Shown in pieces: positions 7,883-15,806 of a stretch of DNA of 64,000 nt. Made by a program: the position numbers and the translations under genes. The stretch is from Mayfieldus sp963781495 (GTDB lineage: Bacteria; Actinomycetota; Thermoleophilia; Solirubrobacterales; 70-9). Under the pieces are notes generated by a model. That model ran no database searches. It saw nothing but the letters and a program-made list of their open reading frames with translations, and had not been told where the DNA came from. Within the stretch, counting starts at the first letter, position 1. Each line of letters starts with the position of its first letter. The DNA lies in NCBI GenBank assembly GCA_963781495.1, contig CAWAFX010000002.1, positions 124,001-188,000 on the forward strand, given 5' to 3'.

Positions 7883-10800
7883 CTAGCCGGAGCTCGCGGC
7901 AACGGCATCGCGCGCGCCGCGAATCGATTCCAGCTCGACGCTCTGGCCATTCGCCGTCGCGACCGCTTCGGCTTCGTCGAGCAGCTCGCTTGCGCCCGTC
8001 CCACCGGTGGCGTTGCGCGCCGTGGCCACTGCCCGCAGGGCCCGCGGCAGGGCCCACATGAGCCCCCGATCCCGCGCGACCAAGACGCCATGCTCGGCCC
8101 GCTCCAGAGCCTCCGCTTCCCTGCCGACGCCGAGTAGCGCCTCGGCGATCAGCGCTGCCCGCCACGCCTCCGCCTCTCCTCCGGTGCTCATCGCCTCCCG
8201 GTACACGTCATCGGCGCGCTGAAGATATTCGAGCGCCTGCTGCGGCTCGGCCCGTTCGAGCAGGACCAAGCCGAGGTAGAGCAGTGCCCAATGGCGTGAG
8301 AAAACGTCGCCCAGGCGCTCGGTGAGCTCGTAATTGCGTTGGGCGAGCCCCAGCGCCCCGTCGAGATCCCCACGCAGAGCCAGCAGGCCCGCCAGATTGC
8401 CGCGGGTCCAACTTTCGGTCTCCGGGTCTCCCTGCTCGCCGGCGATCCTCAGCGCCGACTCAAACAGCTCTTCGCCGGTGTCGAACTCGCCGCGGTCGCG
8501 GCGAATCACGGCCTTGGCCATCAGTGCCCAGGCATATGGGCAGCCGATGATGATCCCCGCCCCGGCTCCGTGATCATCACCGGCCATGGCGAGCGCCTCG
8601 TCGAGAAGCTGGTCGCAGTGGTCGAAGTCGCCGGCGACCAGGTACGAGTAGGCGCCGGCGGCGCGGATCGCCACCCGCAGGGTGCCGTCACCCGACTGGT
8701 CGGCGAGATCGATCGCCTGATCGACGGAGGCGGTCCAGTCGTCGCAATGCACGTCGAGACCCGGACGCGCAGAGTCGAGCATCTGCAGCAGCGTCATTGA
8801 GCGCAGATCCCCCGTCCTGGTCGCTATGTCGCGCGCCTCCTTGGCGAGCGACTCGACCCGTTCGGTCTCCATGCCCAACCGCCAGGCATAGTCGAGTTGC
8901 CGCACCCGTGAGGAGACGCCGAGCGCAGAGGTTTCGTCGTCCTCCGGCAGCTCCGAGGTCAGATCGGAGACCTTGGTCCAGAGGCGAAGAGCGTCCTGGG
9001 GATGGGCATATCCGGCCCAATGGGCGGCGCGGGCGTTCCAGCGCGCGGCCTCCAGCGTCTCGCCGCCCTGCTCGAGGTGCTGGGCGATCAGCGCCGCCAG
9101 CTCGTCGTGGCGCGCTGGATTCAGGTCGATCATCGCCGCGGCCGTGGCGGCGTGGGCGGCGGCTCGCTGCTTGCCGAGCTGGGACCCGTAGGCGACCTCC
9201 CTGGTCAGGGGGTGGCTGAAGGCGAGCACCCGCTCGGGGTAGATCTCCGCCTCGTAGAGGAACCCCGCCCCGATCAGCTCCTTCAACCCCTCCGCCAGCG
9301 CCTCGTCGTCGAGGCCGGCGACGCGGCGCAGGGCGGGCTCGGGGACTTCGCTGCCGATCACCGCGGCCGCCTGGAGCAGGGCCTTGGCAGCCTCGAGGCG
9401 GTCGATGCGCGCAGCAAGAATCACCTGGACCGTCGCCGGGACCTTGGTCTCGCCCACCGGCTTGGTGAGCCGGTAGCCGCCGCGTTCGCCCTCCAGGTTC
9501 CCCGCCTCGACCAGCTCCCGCACGACTTCCTCGATGAAGAAGGGATTTCCGCCCGTGCGCTCATGGATCAGCTCGCCGAGCCCGTCCAGGGAACGGTCGT
9601 TGCCGGCGAGGTGGGCCATCAGCTCCTTGGTCGACTCGAGCCCGAGCGGCACCAGCGGCACGCGGCGGTAGACCGGGGAATCGGTCCAGTCGGCCTCGTA
9701 CTCGGGCCGGAAGTTGACCACCGCCAGGGTCGCGGTCCCCTCCACGGCCGAGACCATCTCGGCCAGGAAGTCCTCGCTGCCCTCGTCCATCCAGTGCAGG
9801 TCCTCGATCAGGTTGACGACCACATCGGTGCGCCCCGGGACCTGGTAGAGGCGCCTGATCACCCCCCGCAGCAGCCGTTGGCGGGCCTCGGCGCTGGCCG
9901 ACGGAGCCGGGCGCTCGGGATCGGGCACGGCGAGGAAATCGAAGATCAACGGCAGGTCGTCGGCGAAGTCGGGGTCCAGCAGCAGCAGCCGCCCGGCGAT
10001 CTTCTCGCGCGCGACACGGTCGGTATCTCGGTCTTCGATCCCGAAGTAGCCGCGCAGCATCTGCAGCACCGGCAGGAACGGGATCGCCTGGCCGTGGGCC
10101 TGGGCCTGCGCCTCGTAGACATCGACCCCCTGGGACTTGCAGTGCTCGGCGAACTCGTGGCAGAGCCTGCTCTTGCCGACGCCCGGCTCGGCGACGATCC
10201 CGATGACCGCGCCGCGGCCCTGCCTGGCCTGCTCGAACGCCTCCTCCAGCACCGCCATCTCGTCCGCTCGCCCAACGAAATTGGACAGGCCCCGCTCGCG
10301 TGAGAGGTCAAGGCGCGACCGGGCGCGCCCGACACCGACCAGCTCGAAGACGCCGATCGGGCGGCTGGCGCCCTTGACGTCGAACTCGCCCAGGTCCCTG
10401 AGCTCGAGGTAGCCCTCCGCAAGCTTCGCTGTGTGCTCGGTGAGATAGGCCTTGCCCGGCTCGGCAAGGGCTTCCATTCGCTGTGCCAGCCCGACCGTGT
10501 GCCCGACCGCGGTGTACTCCGGTTCGTGGTCTTCGCCCATCGCCCCCGCCACGACCTCGCCCGAGTTGATTCCGATCCGAACCGAGAAGTTGAGCCCAGG
10601 GCCGCGACGCAACTCGGTTGCGTAGGCGCCGACCAGCTCGCCGATATGAAGGGCGGCGAAGCAGGCCCGGGAAGCGTGGTCCTCGTGCGCAATCGGCGCC
10701 CCGAACAACGCCATGATCCCGTCGCCGGTGAACTTGTCGACCGTTCCCTCGAAGCGGCGGACGCCGTCGGAGAGAAGCGAGAAGAAGCGCTGCATGATCT

Positions 10801-11122
10801 GGCGCCACTCCTCGGGATCGATCTGCTCGGCCAGGTCCATCGAGCCCTTGACGTCGGCGAAGAGAACAGTCACCTGCTTGCGCTCGCCGTCGGCCTCGGT
10901 TTGCTTCGCGCTCCGGGGGGATTCGTCTGCGGCCACTGCGCCCTCGAGGCGCTCGCCGCAGGAGTTGCAGAACGACTGGCCGGCCGGATTCTCGGCCCCG
11001 CATCGTGGGCAGGGTTCGGATTGGGCGAGGCTGGCGCCGCAGGCCCCGCAGAAGCGGGAGCCGGAGGCGTTGGACGCACCGCAGGCGCTACAGGACTCGC
11101 TGCCAGGGCCGGAGGCGCTCAT
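7883..11122 (-). CDS. Class III adenylate/guanylate cyclase with zinc ribbons, AAA ATPase and TPR domains
   Basis: A 1079-residue multidomain protein. Two zinc ribbons open it (CSACGAS..CGACG and CPRCGAE..CNSCG, residues about 12-56). A class III cyclase domain follows (about 85-255): LFADVKGSMD and FTGDGIMALFG supply the two metal-binding Asp, and VRIGINSGEVVAG completes the core. Next comes an AAA/STAND-type ATPase with Walker A AEPGVGKSR, then a long helical TPR-like region to the end. The architecture is common in actinobacteria and is thought to couple an input sensed by the STAND/TPR part to cAMP production. A perfect CRP-type site occurs elsewhere in the window (34473-34488). The start Met 11122 directly precedes the first zinc ribbon. 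Confidence 0.9.
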   Translation of the reverse strand: MSASGPGSESCSACGASNASGSRFCGACGASLAQSEPCPRCGAENPAGQSFCNSCGERLEGAVAADESPRSAKQTEADGERKQVTVLFADVKGSMDLAEQIDPEEWRQIMQRFFSLLSDGVRRFEGTVDKFTGDGIMALFGAPIAHEDHASRACFAALHIGELVGAYATELRRGPGLNFSVRIGINSGEVVAGAMGEDHEPEYTAVGHTVGLAQRMEALAEPGKAYLTEHTAKLAEGYLELRDLGEFDVKGASRPIGVFELVGVGRARSRLDLSRERGLSNFVGRADEMAVLEEAFEQARQGRGAVIGIVAEPGVGKSRLCHEFAEHCKSQGVDVYEAQAQAHGQAIPFLPVLQMLRGYFGIEDRDTDRVAREKIAGRLLLLDPDFADDLPLIFDFLAVPDPERPAPSASAEARQRLLRGVIRRLYQVPGRTDVVVNLIEDLHWMDEGSEDFLAEMVSAVEGTATLAVVNFRPEYEADWTDSPVYRRVPLVPLGLESTKELMAHLAGNDRSLDGLGELIHERTGGNPFFIEEVVRELVEAGNLEGERGGYRLTKPVGETKVPATVQVILAARIDRLEAAKALLQAAAVIGSEVPEPALRRVAGLDDEALAEGLKELIGAGFLYEAEIYPERVLAFSHPLTREVAYGSQLGKQRAAAHAATAAAMIDLNPARHDELAALIAQHLEQGGETLEAARWNARAAHWAGYAHPQDALRLWTKVSDLTSELPEDDETSALGVSSRVRQLDYAWRLGMETERVESLAKEARDIATRTGDLRSMTLLQMLDSARPGLDVHCDDWTASVDQAIDLADQSGDGTLRVAIRAAGAYSYLVAGDFDHCDQLLDEALAMAGDDHGAGAGIIIGCPYAWALMAKAVIRRDRGEFDTGEELFESALRIAGEQGDPETESWTRGNLAGLLALRGDLDGALGLAQRNYELTERLGDVFSRHWALLYLGLVLLERAEPQQALEYLQRADDVYREAMSTGGEAEAWRAALIAEALLGVGREAEALERAEHGVLVARDRGLMWALPRALRAVATARNATGGTGASELLDEAEAVATANGQSVELESIRGARDAVAASSG

Positions 11123-11197
11123 TGCCGTTTCATCTCACCCGCCAGCCTAGACCGGCGTTCGCGATTGGCGAGTCCGGCTTCAGGAACGTGTGGCGGC

Positions 11198-11557
11198 CTA
11201 GTAGCTGTTCGCCTCGACCCAGATGCGCCAGATCGCCGCCACGGCGACGCCCAGAAGCAGCACCCAGGCCAGCGTGCCGCCACCGGAGCCGAAGAACTCG
11301 TCGGTGCCGGCGATCAGCAGTGCGATCAGGCCCAGGGCGCCGAAGAGGATCGCCCGGCGGGCGTCGGTGAGCGCCGCCAGGGTGAGCTGGTTCTGGCGGT
11401 AGAGCCCGTAGACGAGGGCGACGATCGCGACCAGAAAGCCCATCGTCAGCGCGGTCAGCACCGTTTGAGCCCCGTTGCCACCGCCGGGCGCGAAGGCGAC
11501 GACGGCGGAGATCAGCAGCAGGATGACGATGTTGCGGAGCAGCCGCAGGCGGCGCAT
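11198..11557 (-). CDS. Four-helix integral membrane protein, unknown function
   Basis: A 119-residue protein with four predicted membrane helices: RNIVILLLISAVVAFAP, LTMGFLVAIVALVYGL, AILFGALGLIALLIAG and LAWVLLLGVAVAAIW, linked by a short basic loop (YRQNQ..TDARRA). I do not recognise a named family. It is on the same strand as, and 24 bp downstream of, the small membrane protein that follows the Pit operon, so it may be the last gene of that transcript. Confidence 0.65.
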   Translation of the reverse strand: MRRLRLLRNIVILLLISAVVAFAPGGGNGAQTVLTALTMGFLVAIVALVYGLYRQNQLTLAALTDARRAILFGALGLIALLIAGTDEFFGSGGGTLAWVLLLGVAVAAIWRIWVEANSY

Positions 11558-11581
11558 GGCAGAGATTCTAGGGCGGAGCCA

Positions 11582-11824
11582 CTACTTGCTGGTCATCACG
11601 ATGATGCCGAACACGACCCCGGCGACACAGACGGCGAAGGCGAGCAGAGCGGTGACGATCGCGGCGGCCGCGGCGGCCGGCCTGTCGTCGCGGTTGAGAT
11701 CGGCGAAGCGGGTCGCCCCGTAGACGGCGATCGAGAACACGATCGCCACCCCGACCCCCGCGATCACGGAGGCCGCCACCGTTTCCAGCAGGTCCTGGGT
11801 CTGAAGAATTTTTGCCAACACCAT
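11582..11824 (-). CDS. Small two-helix membrane protein downstream of the Pit transporter
   Basis: An 80-residue protein (MVLAKILQTQ...) with two hydrophobic segments, VAASVIAGVGVAIVFSIAVYG and AAIVTALLAFAVCVAGVVFGII, separated by a charged loop (RFADLNRDDR). The start overlaps the Pit stop codon (TGATG), a sign of translational coupling; a GTG one codon upstream is also possible. Coupling suggests an accessory role in phosphate transport, but no function is known to me. Confidence 0.65.
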   Translation of the reverse strand: MVLAKILQTQDLLETVAASVIAGVGVAIVFSIAVYGATRFADLNRDDRPAAAAAAIVTALLAFAVCVAGVVFGIIVMTSK

Positions 11825-12927
11825 CACGATGCCGGCACCGGCGAGCCCTGCTGCTGGCGGCGGCCGACCGCTGCGGTGACGAGCGAGATCCCCAGCAGGG
11901 CGACGAGCAGCGGCCCCAGCGCCCCGGTGCCGAAGATCCTCGTCGCGCCGTAGGTCGCCGCCCCGATCGCGGCGGCGGCCGGCAGGGTCAGGACCCAGGC
12001 GACGACGATGTTGCCCGCCACCCCCCAGCGCACCGCCGAGACCCGCTTCCCGGCGCCGGCGCCCATGACGCCGCCGTTGATCACGTGGGTGGTCGAGAGC
12101 GGAAACCCGAAGTGGGTCGAGGCCAGGATCACCGCCGCCCCCGCCCCCTGGGCCGAGAAGCCCTGGGCGGTGTCCATCTTGATGATCCGACTGCCGGTGG
12201 TGCGGATGATCCGCCAGCCGCCGCTGTATGTGCCGAGGGCGATCGCGGTGGCGCTCGAGGCGACGACCCAGAACGGCGTCCCGGCGGACTCGGAGAGGCT
12301 GCCGTTGGCGATCAGCGCCAGGGTGATGACTCCCATCGTCTTCTGGGCGTCGTTGGTGCCGTGCGCAAGAGCCAGCATCCCGCCCGAGATCACCTGCCCG
12401 AAGCGAAAGCCGCGCGTCACCGGCCCGGGCCGCAGCTTTCCGACGATCCGGTAGACGAATGCGATCGCGATCCCGGCGACGAAGAAGGCGAGGATCGGCG
12501 CCACGACGGCGGGGATCAGGACCTTGCCGAAGAGACCGTCGGTGAGGACCGCGCCGGTGCCAAGCGCCGCCACCGTGGAGCCGACGACACCGCCGATCAG
12601 CGCGTGCGAGCTGGAGGAGGGAAGGCCGAAATACCAGGTGATCAGGTTCCAGGCGATCGCCCCGACCAGCCCGGCGAAGACGATGTTCAGCGAGCCGGGA
12701 TCGGAGCCGATGTCGACCACGTCGTTGGCCACCGTCGCCGCGACCTGCAGCGAGATGAAGGCACCGGCGAAGTTGAGCAGCGAGGCGAGCCCGATCGCCA
12801 CCCGCGGCGCCGCCGCCCCGGTCGAGATCGTCGTCGCGACGACGTTGGCGGTGTCGTGGAAGCCGTTGGTGAAGTCGAAGGCCAGCGCCGTCGCGACGAC
12901 GATGACCAGGATCAGGTCGCTGTGCAC
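11824..12927 (-). CDS. pit: Low-affinity inorganic phosphate transporter, Pit family
   Basis: A 367-residue membrane protein of the PiT/PNaS family. Both internal repeats show the signature: FDFTNGFHDTANVVAT near the N-terminus and MLALAHGTNDAQKTMG in the second half, with GLPSSSSHALIGG and GFPLSTTHVINGG as the paired re-entrant motifs. It imports metal-phosphate by proton symport. The start is GTG 12927 (VHSDLILV), 5 bp after the stop of the DUF47 gene; the longer frame runs back through that gene. Operon order is ppk, DUF47, pit, small membrane protein. Confidence 0.93.
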   Translation of the reverse strand: MHSDLILVIVVATALAFDFTNGFHDTANVVATTISTGAAAPRVAIGLASLLNFAGAFISLQVAATVANDVVDIGSDPGSLNIVFAGLVGAIAWNLITWYFGLPSSSSHALIGGVVGSTVAALGTGAVLTDGLFGKVLIPAVVAPILAFFVAGIAIAFVYRIVGKLRPGPVTRGFRFGQVISGGMLALAHGTNDAQKTMGVITLALIANGSLSESAGTPFWVVASSATAIALGTYSGGWRIIRTTGSRIIKMDTAQGFSAQGAGAAVILASTHFGFPLSTTHVINGGVMGAGAGKRVSAVRWGVAGNIVVAWVLTLPAAAAIGAATYGATRIFGTGALGPLLVALLGISLVTAAVGRRQQQGSPVPAS

Positions 12928-12932
12928 AGGCG

Positions 12933-13553
12933 CTAGCTGTTCTTGATGACGATGCCCTCGATGATGGACGCCGAGGTTTCGGTCGCGTCGATAGCGCGCT
13001 CGAGCCTCAGGAACAAGTCCCGCCAACGGATCACGACCATCGGGTCGATCCCGTTCGAGAACAGCGAGGCCACCGCGTCGCGATAGATCCGGTCGCCGTC
13101 GTTCTCGAGCCGGTGGATCTCGATCCAGTAGTGGTCCAGGTCCTTGAAGCCGCGCAAGTTCTGGAGCAGCCCGTAGAGCTGCTCGCATGACTTCAGCAGC
13201 ACCTCGGTCAGCCCCAGCGCCTGGTCCATCGGCGCTTCAATGCGGTAGAGCCCCATGAAGTCGGCGACCTCTTCGGTGTAGTCGACGATGTCGTCCATCT
13301 GCGTCGCCAGGCCGAAGATGTCCTCGCGGTCGATCGGGGTGACGAAGGTCGAGTTGAGGCGCTGGACGATGTTGTGGGTGATCCGGTCGCCCTCCTGCTC
13401 GGCCTTGAGGATGTCGCGGGCGAGGCCGCCGTCGTCGGGCCAGCTGCGCATCATCTCGTCGAGGAGGCGCGCAGTGTGGAGCGTGTTGTGCCCGGACTCG
13501 ATGAAGAGGTCAAAGAAGGTGCGGTCGCGCGGCAGCAGGGAGAGACGAGGCAT
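12933..13553 (-). CDS. DUF47 (PhoU-like) Pit accessory protein
   Basis: A 206-residue all-helical protein of the DUF47/PhoU-related family, which is almost always encoded beside Pit transporters and is thought to control their activity. Visible features are FFDLFIESGHNT at the start, EGDRITHNIVQRLNSTFVTPIDREDI (the characteristic histidine and PxDREDI block), and LENDGDRIYRDAVASLF in the second repeat. The gene sits between ppk (12 bp gap) and pit (5 bp gap), so polyphosphate synthesis and phosphate uptake are co-transcribed. Confidence 0.9.
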   Translation of the reverse strand: MPRLSLLPRDRTFFDLFIESGHNTLHTARLLDEMMRSWPDDGGLARDILKAEQEGDRITHNIVQRLNSTFVTPIDREDIFGLATQMDDIVDYTEEVADFMGLYRIEAPMDQALGLTEVLLKSCEQLYGLLQNLRGFKDLDHYWIEIHRLENDGDRIYRDAVASLFSNGIDPMVVIRWRDLFLRLERAIDATETSASIIEGIVIKNS

Positions 13554-13565
13554 GCGGGCGGAAAG

Positions 13566-15764
13566 CTACTCGCTGCCGGCGGCCAGATGCTCGGCCGCCC
13601 GTGCCTCGTGCCACTCGTGCAGCTCGGCCTGCACGTTGCGCGGCTCCTCGTCGCCGGGCTCGCGGCGGGTCCAGCGCCCGTCCGCGTCGAGGCTCCAGGA
13701 GTTGGTGTTGTCGGCCAGCGAGCGCTCGACGACGTCGACCATCTCGTCGCGCAGGGTCGGGTCTTCGACCGGGGTCACGAGCTCGACGCGGTGGTCGAGG
13801 TTGCGCGGCATCAGGTCGGCCGAGCCCATGTAGACCGAGGTCTCGCCATCGCGCTGGAAGGCGAATACCCGCGAGTGCTCGAGGTAGCGCCCGACGACCG
13901 ATTGCACCTTGATGTTCTCCGAGATCCCGGGGATCCCAGGGCGCAGGCAGCAGATGCCGCGGATATTGAGGTCGACCTGGACCCCGGCCTGGGAGGCCTC
14001 ATAGAGGGCTCTGATCTTGCGCGCGTCGACGAGCGCGTTCATCTTCATCGCGATCCGGGCCTGGCCGCCGCGCCGCTTGACCTCGATCGTGCGCTCGATC
14101 TCCTCGCGGATGCGCTTGCGCAGCGTGGTCGGCGAGACGAGGACCTTGCGGTAGTCGGACGGGCGCCCGTAGCCGGTGATGAAGTTGAACATCTCGGCGA
14201 CGTCGGCACCGATGTCCTGGTCGGCGGTGAAGAGGCCGAAATCGGTGTAGAGGCGGGCGGTCTTGGGGTTGTAGTTGCCGGTCCCGATGTGGACGTAGTG
14301 GCGGACGCTGTCGCCCTCGCGGCGGGCCACGAGGATGGCCTTGACGTGGGTCTTCAGGCCCGGGATCCCGTAGACGACGTGCACGCCGGCCTCCTCCATC
14401 GCCTTCGCCCACTGGATGTTGGCCTCCTCGTCGAAGCGGGCCTTCAGCTCCACCATGCAGACTGCCTGCTTGCCGCGCTCAGAGGCGCGGATCAACGCCG
14501 GCACGAGGGGCGAGGTATCGCTGGTCCTGTACACGGTCTGCTTGATCGCCAGCACATCGGGGTCCGCGACGGCCTGGTCGACGAAGTGCTCGACCGAGGT
14601 CGAGAAGGAGTCGTAGGGGTGATGGACGAGAACGTCGCCCTGGCGGATGACGCCGAACATGTTCACGTCCTCCCCCTCATCGCCCTGCAGACGCGGCTGG
14701 GTGGTCGGGCTCCAGGTCGGGAAGCGAAGCTCGCGGTGACCGGAGACGTCGGCGATATCGACCAGGTCGGCGAGGTCGAGCATGCCCTCGGCCTCGTAGA
14801 CCTCGCGCTCCTCGAGCCGCAGCGCCTCGGTCAGCTGGCTGCGCAGCTTCGGATTCATCCCGGCCGATATCTCCAGCCTCAGGACCTCGCCGAAGCGCCG
14901 CCGCCGCAGCTCGTCCTGGACCGCCTGCAGGAGGTCGTCGGCCTCGTCGGAGATCGTGAAGTCGGCGTCGCGGGTGACCTTGAAGAAGCCGTAGTCGAGG
15001 ACCTCGGTGCCGGGGAACAGCGCGTCGAGGTTGCCGGCGATCACCTCCTCGAGCGGGACCAGGGTGGGGCCGTCGCCGATCGAGAGAAAGCGCCGCAGCA
15101 GCTCCTTCGGGACCTTGACCCGCGCGATCACCTCGGTCTCGGCCTCGGGGTCCTTGAGCAGCACGGCGAGGCTGAGCGAGAGGTTGGAGATGTAGGGGAA
15201 GGGCCGTCCAAGCCCGATCACCAGCGGCGTCAGGGCGGGAAATACCTGGTCGTGAAAGCGGGTCTGGATCTCCTCCCGCTCCTCGGGGCTTGCCGTCTCC
15301 AGTTCGACGATGCGAATGCCCTGCTCGGCCAGGGCCGGGCGCAGGGTTCCCTGGAAGCAGTGGTGCTGGCGGCGGTCGAGCTCGGCAACCCGGGCGCTGA
15401 TCGCGTCGAGCTGGTCTTTGGGGCTGAGGTCGTCGGCCCCGCGGGCGTCGATACCGGCCTCAATCTGGTCGGTGAGCCCGGCGACCCTGACCATGAAGTA
15501 CTCGTCCAGATTGGAGGAGTAGATGGCGCAGAACCGGACCCGCTCCAAGAGCGGGACCGAGGGGTCCTCGGCCAGCTCGAGGACGCGCTGGTTGAAGTCG
15601 AGCCAGGAGAGCTCGCGGTTGAAGTAGAGGGACGGATCCTCGAGGTCGGCCGCAGCCTGACCGCCTTGCTCTGCGGGCTGGGTGGGTGGCTGCTGCGTCG
15701 TCTCTTCGAGCATCGGTTGCCCCGCCTCGTCCCGGCCCCTGCCCCCCGGAAGAGGTGGCTCCAT
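13566..15764 (-). CDS. ppk: Polyphosphate kinase 1
   Basis: A 732-residue PPK1, close to the usual 690-730. The N-terminal domain has FNRELSWLDFN and SNLDEYFMVR. The catalytic core has PYDSFSTSVEHF, KQTVYRT, the first HKD-type motif around GLKTHVKAILV (the phosphorylated His), and YMGSADLMPRNLDHRVE as the second. It reversibly transfers the gamma phosphate of ATP to polyphosphate. A 40-residue Gln/Pro-rich leader precedes the conserved part. It is the first gene of the ppk-DUF47-pit transcript, with CHAD and Ppx genes a few kb away. Confidence 0.95.
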   Translation of the reverse strand: MEPPLPGGRGRDEAGQPMLEETTQQPPTQPAEQGGQAAADLEDPSLYFNRELSWLDFNQRVLELAEDPSVPLLERVRFCAIYSSNLDEYFMVRVAGLTDQIEAGIDARGADDLSPKDQLDAISARVAELDRRQHHCFQGTLRPALAEQGIRIVELETASPEEREEIQTRFHDQVFPALTPLVIGLGRPFPYISNLSLSLAVLLKDPEAETEVIARVKVPKELLRRFLSIGDGPTLVPLEEVIAGNLDALFPGTEVLDYGFFKVTRDADFTISDEADDLLQAVQDELRRRRFGEVLRLEISAGMNPKLRSQLTEALRLEEREVYEAEGMLDLADLVDIADVSGHRELRFPTWSPTTQPRLQGDEGEDVNMFGVIRQGDVLVHHPYDSFSTSVEHFVDQAVADPDVLAIKQTVYRTSDTSPLVPALIRASERGKQAVCMVELKARFDEEANIQWAKAMEEAGVHVVYGIPGLKTHVKAILVARREGDSVRHYVHIGTGNYNPKTARLYTDFGLFTADQDIGADVAEMFNFITGYGRPSDYRKVLVSPTTLRKRIREEIERTIEVKRRGGQARIAMKMNALVDARKIRALYEASQAGVQVDLNIRGICCLRPGIPGISENIKVQSVVGRYLEHSRVFAFQRDGETSVYMGSADLMPRNLDHRVELVTPVEDPTLRDEMVDVVERSLADNTNSWSLDADGRWTRREPGDEEPRNVQAELHEWHEARAAEHLAAGSE

Positions 15765-15806
15765 CGTAGCTAGGCGCGCCGGAGGCGGTGAAAACCGGCG
15801 TTCGGA

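Noticed and set aside
9002..10303. A 433-codon forward frame opposite the cyclase gene
   Set aside because: It mirrors the AAA part of the cyclase protein and shows no recognisable motif.
13374..15773. A 799-codon forward frame opposite ppk
   Set aside because: Ppk is certain on the other strand; the forward translation has no domain pattern and reflects third-position GC bias.
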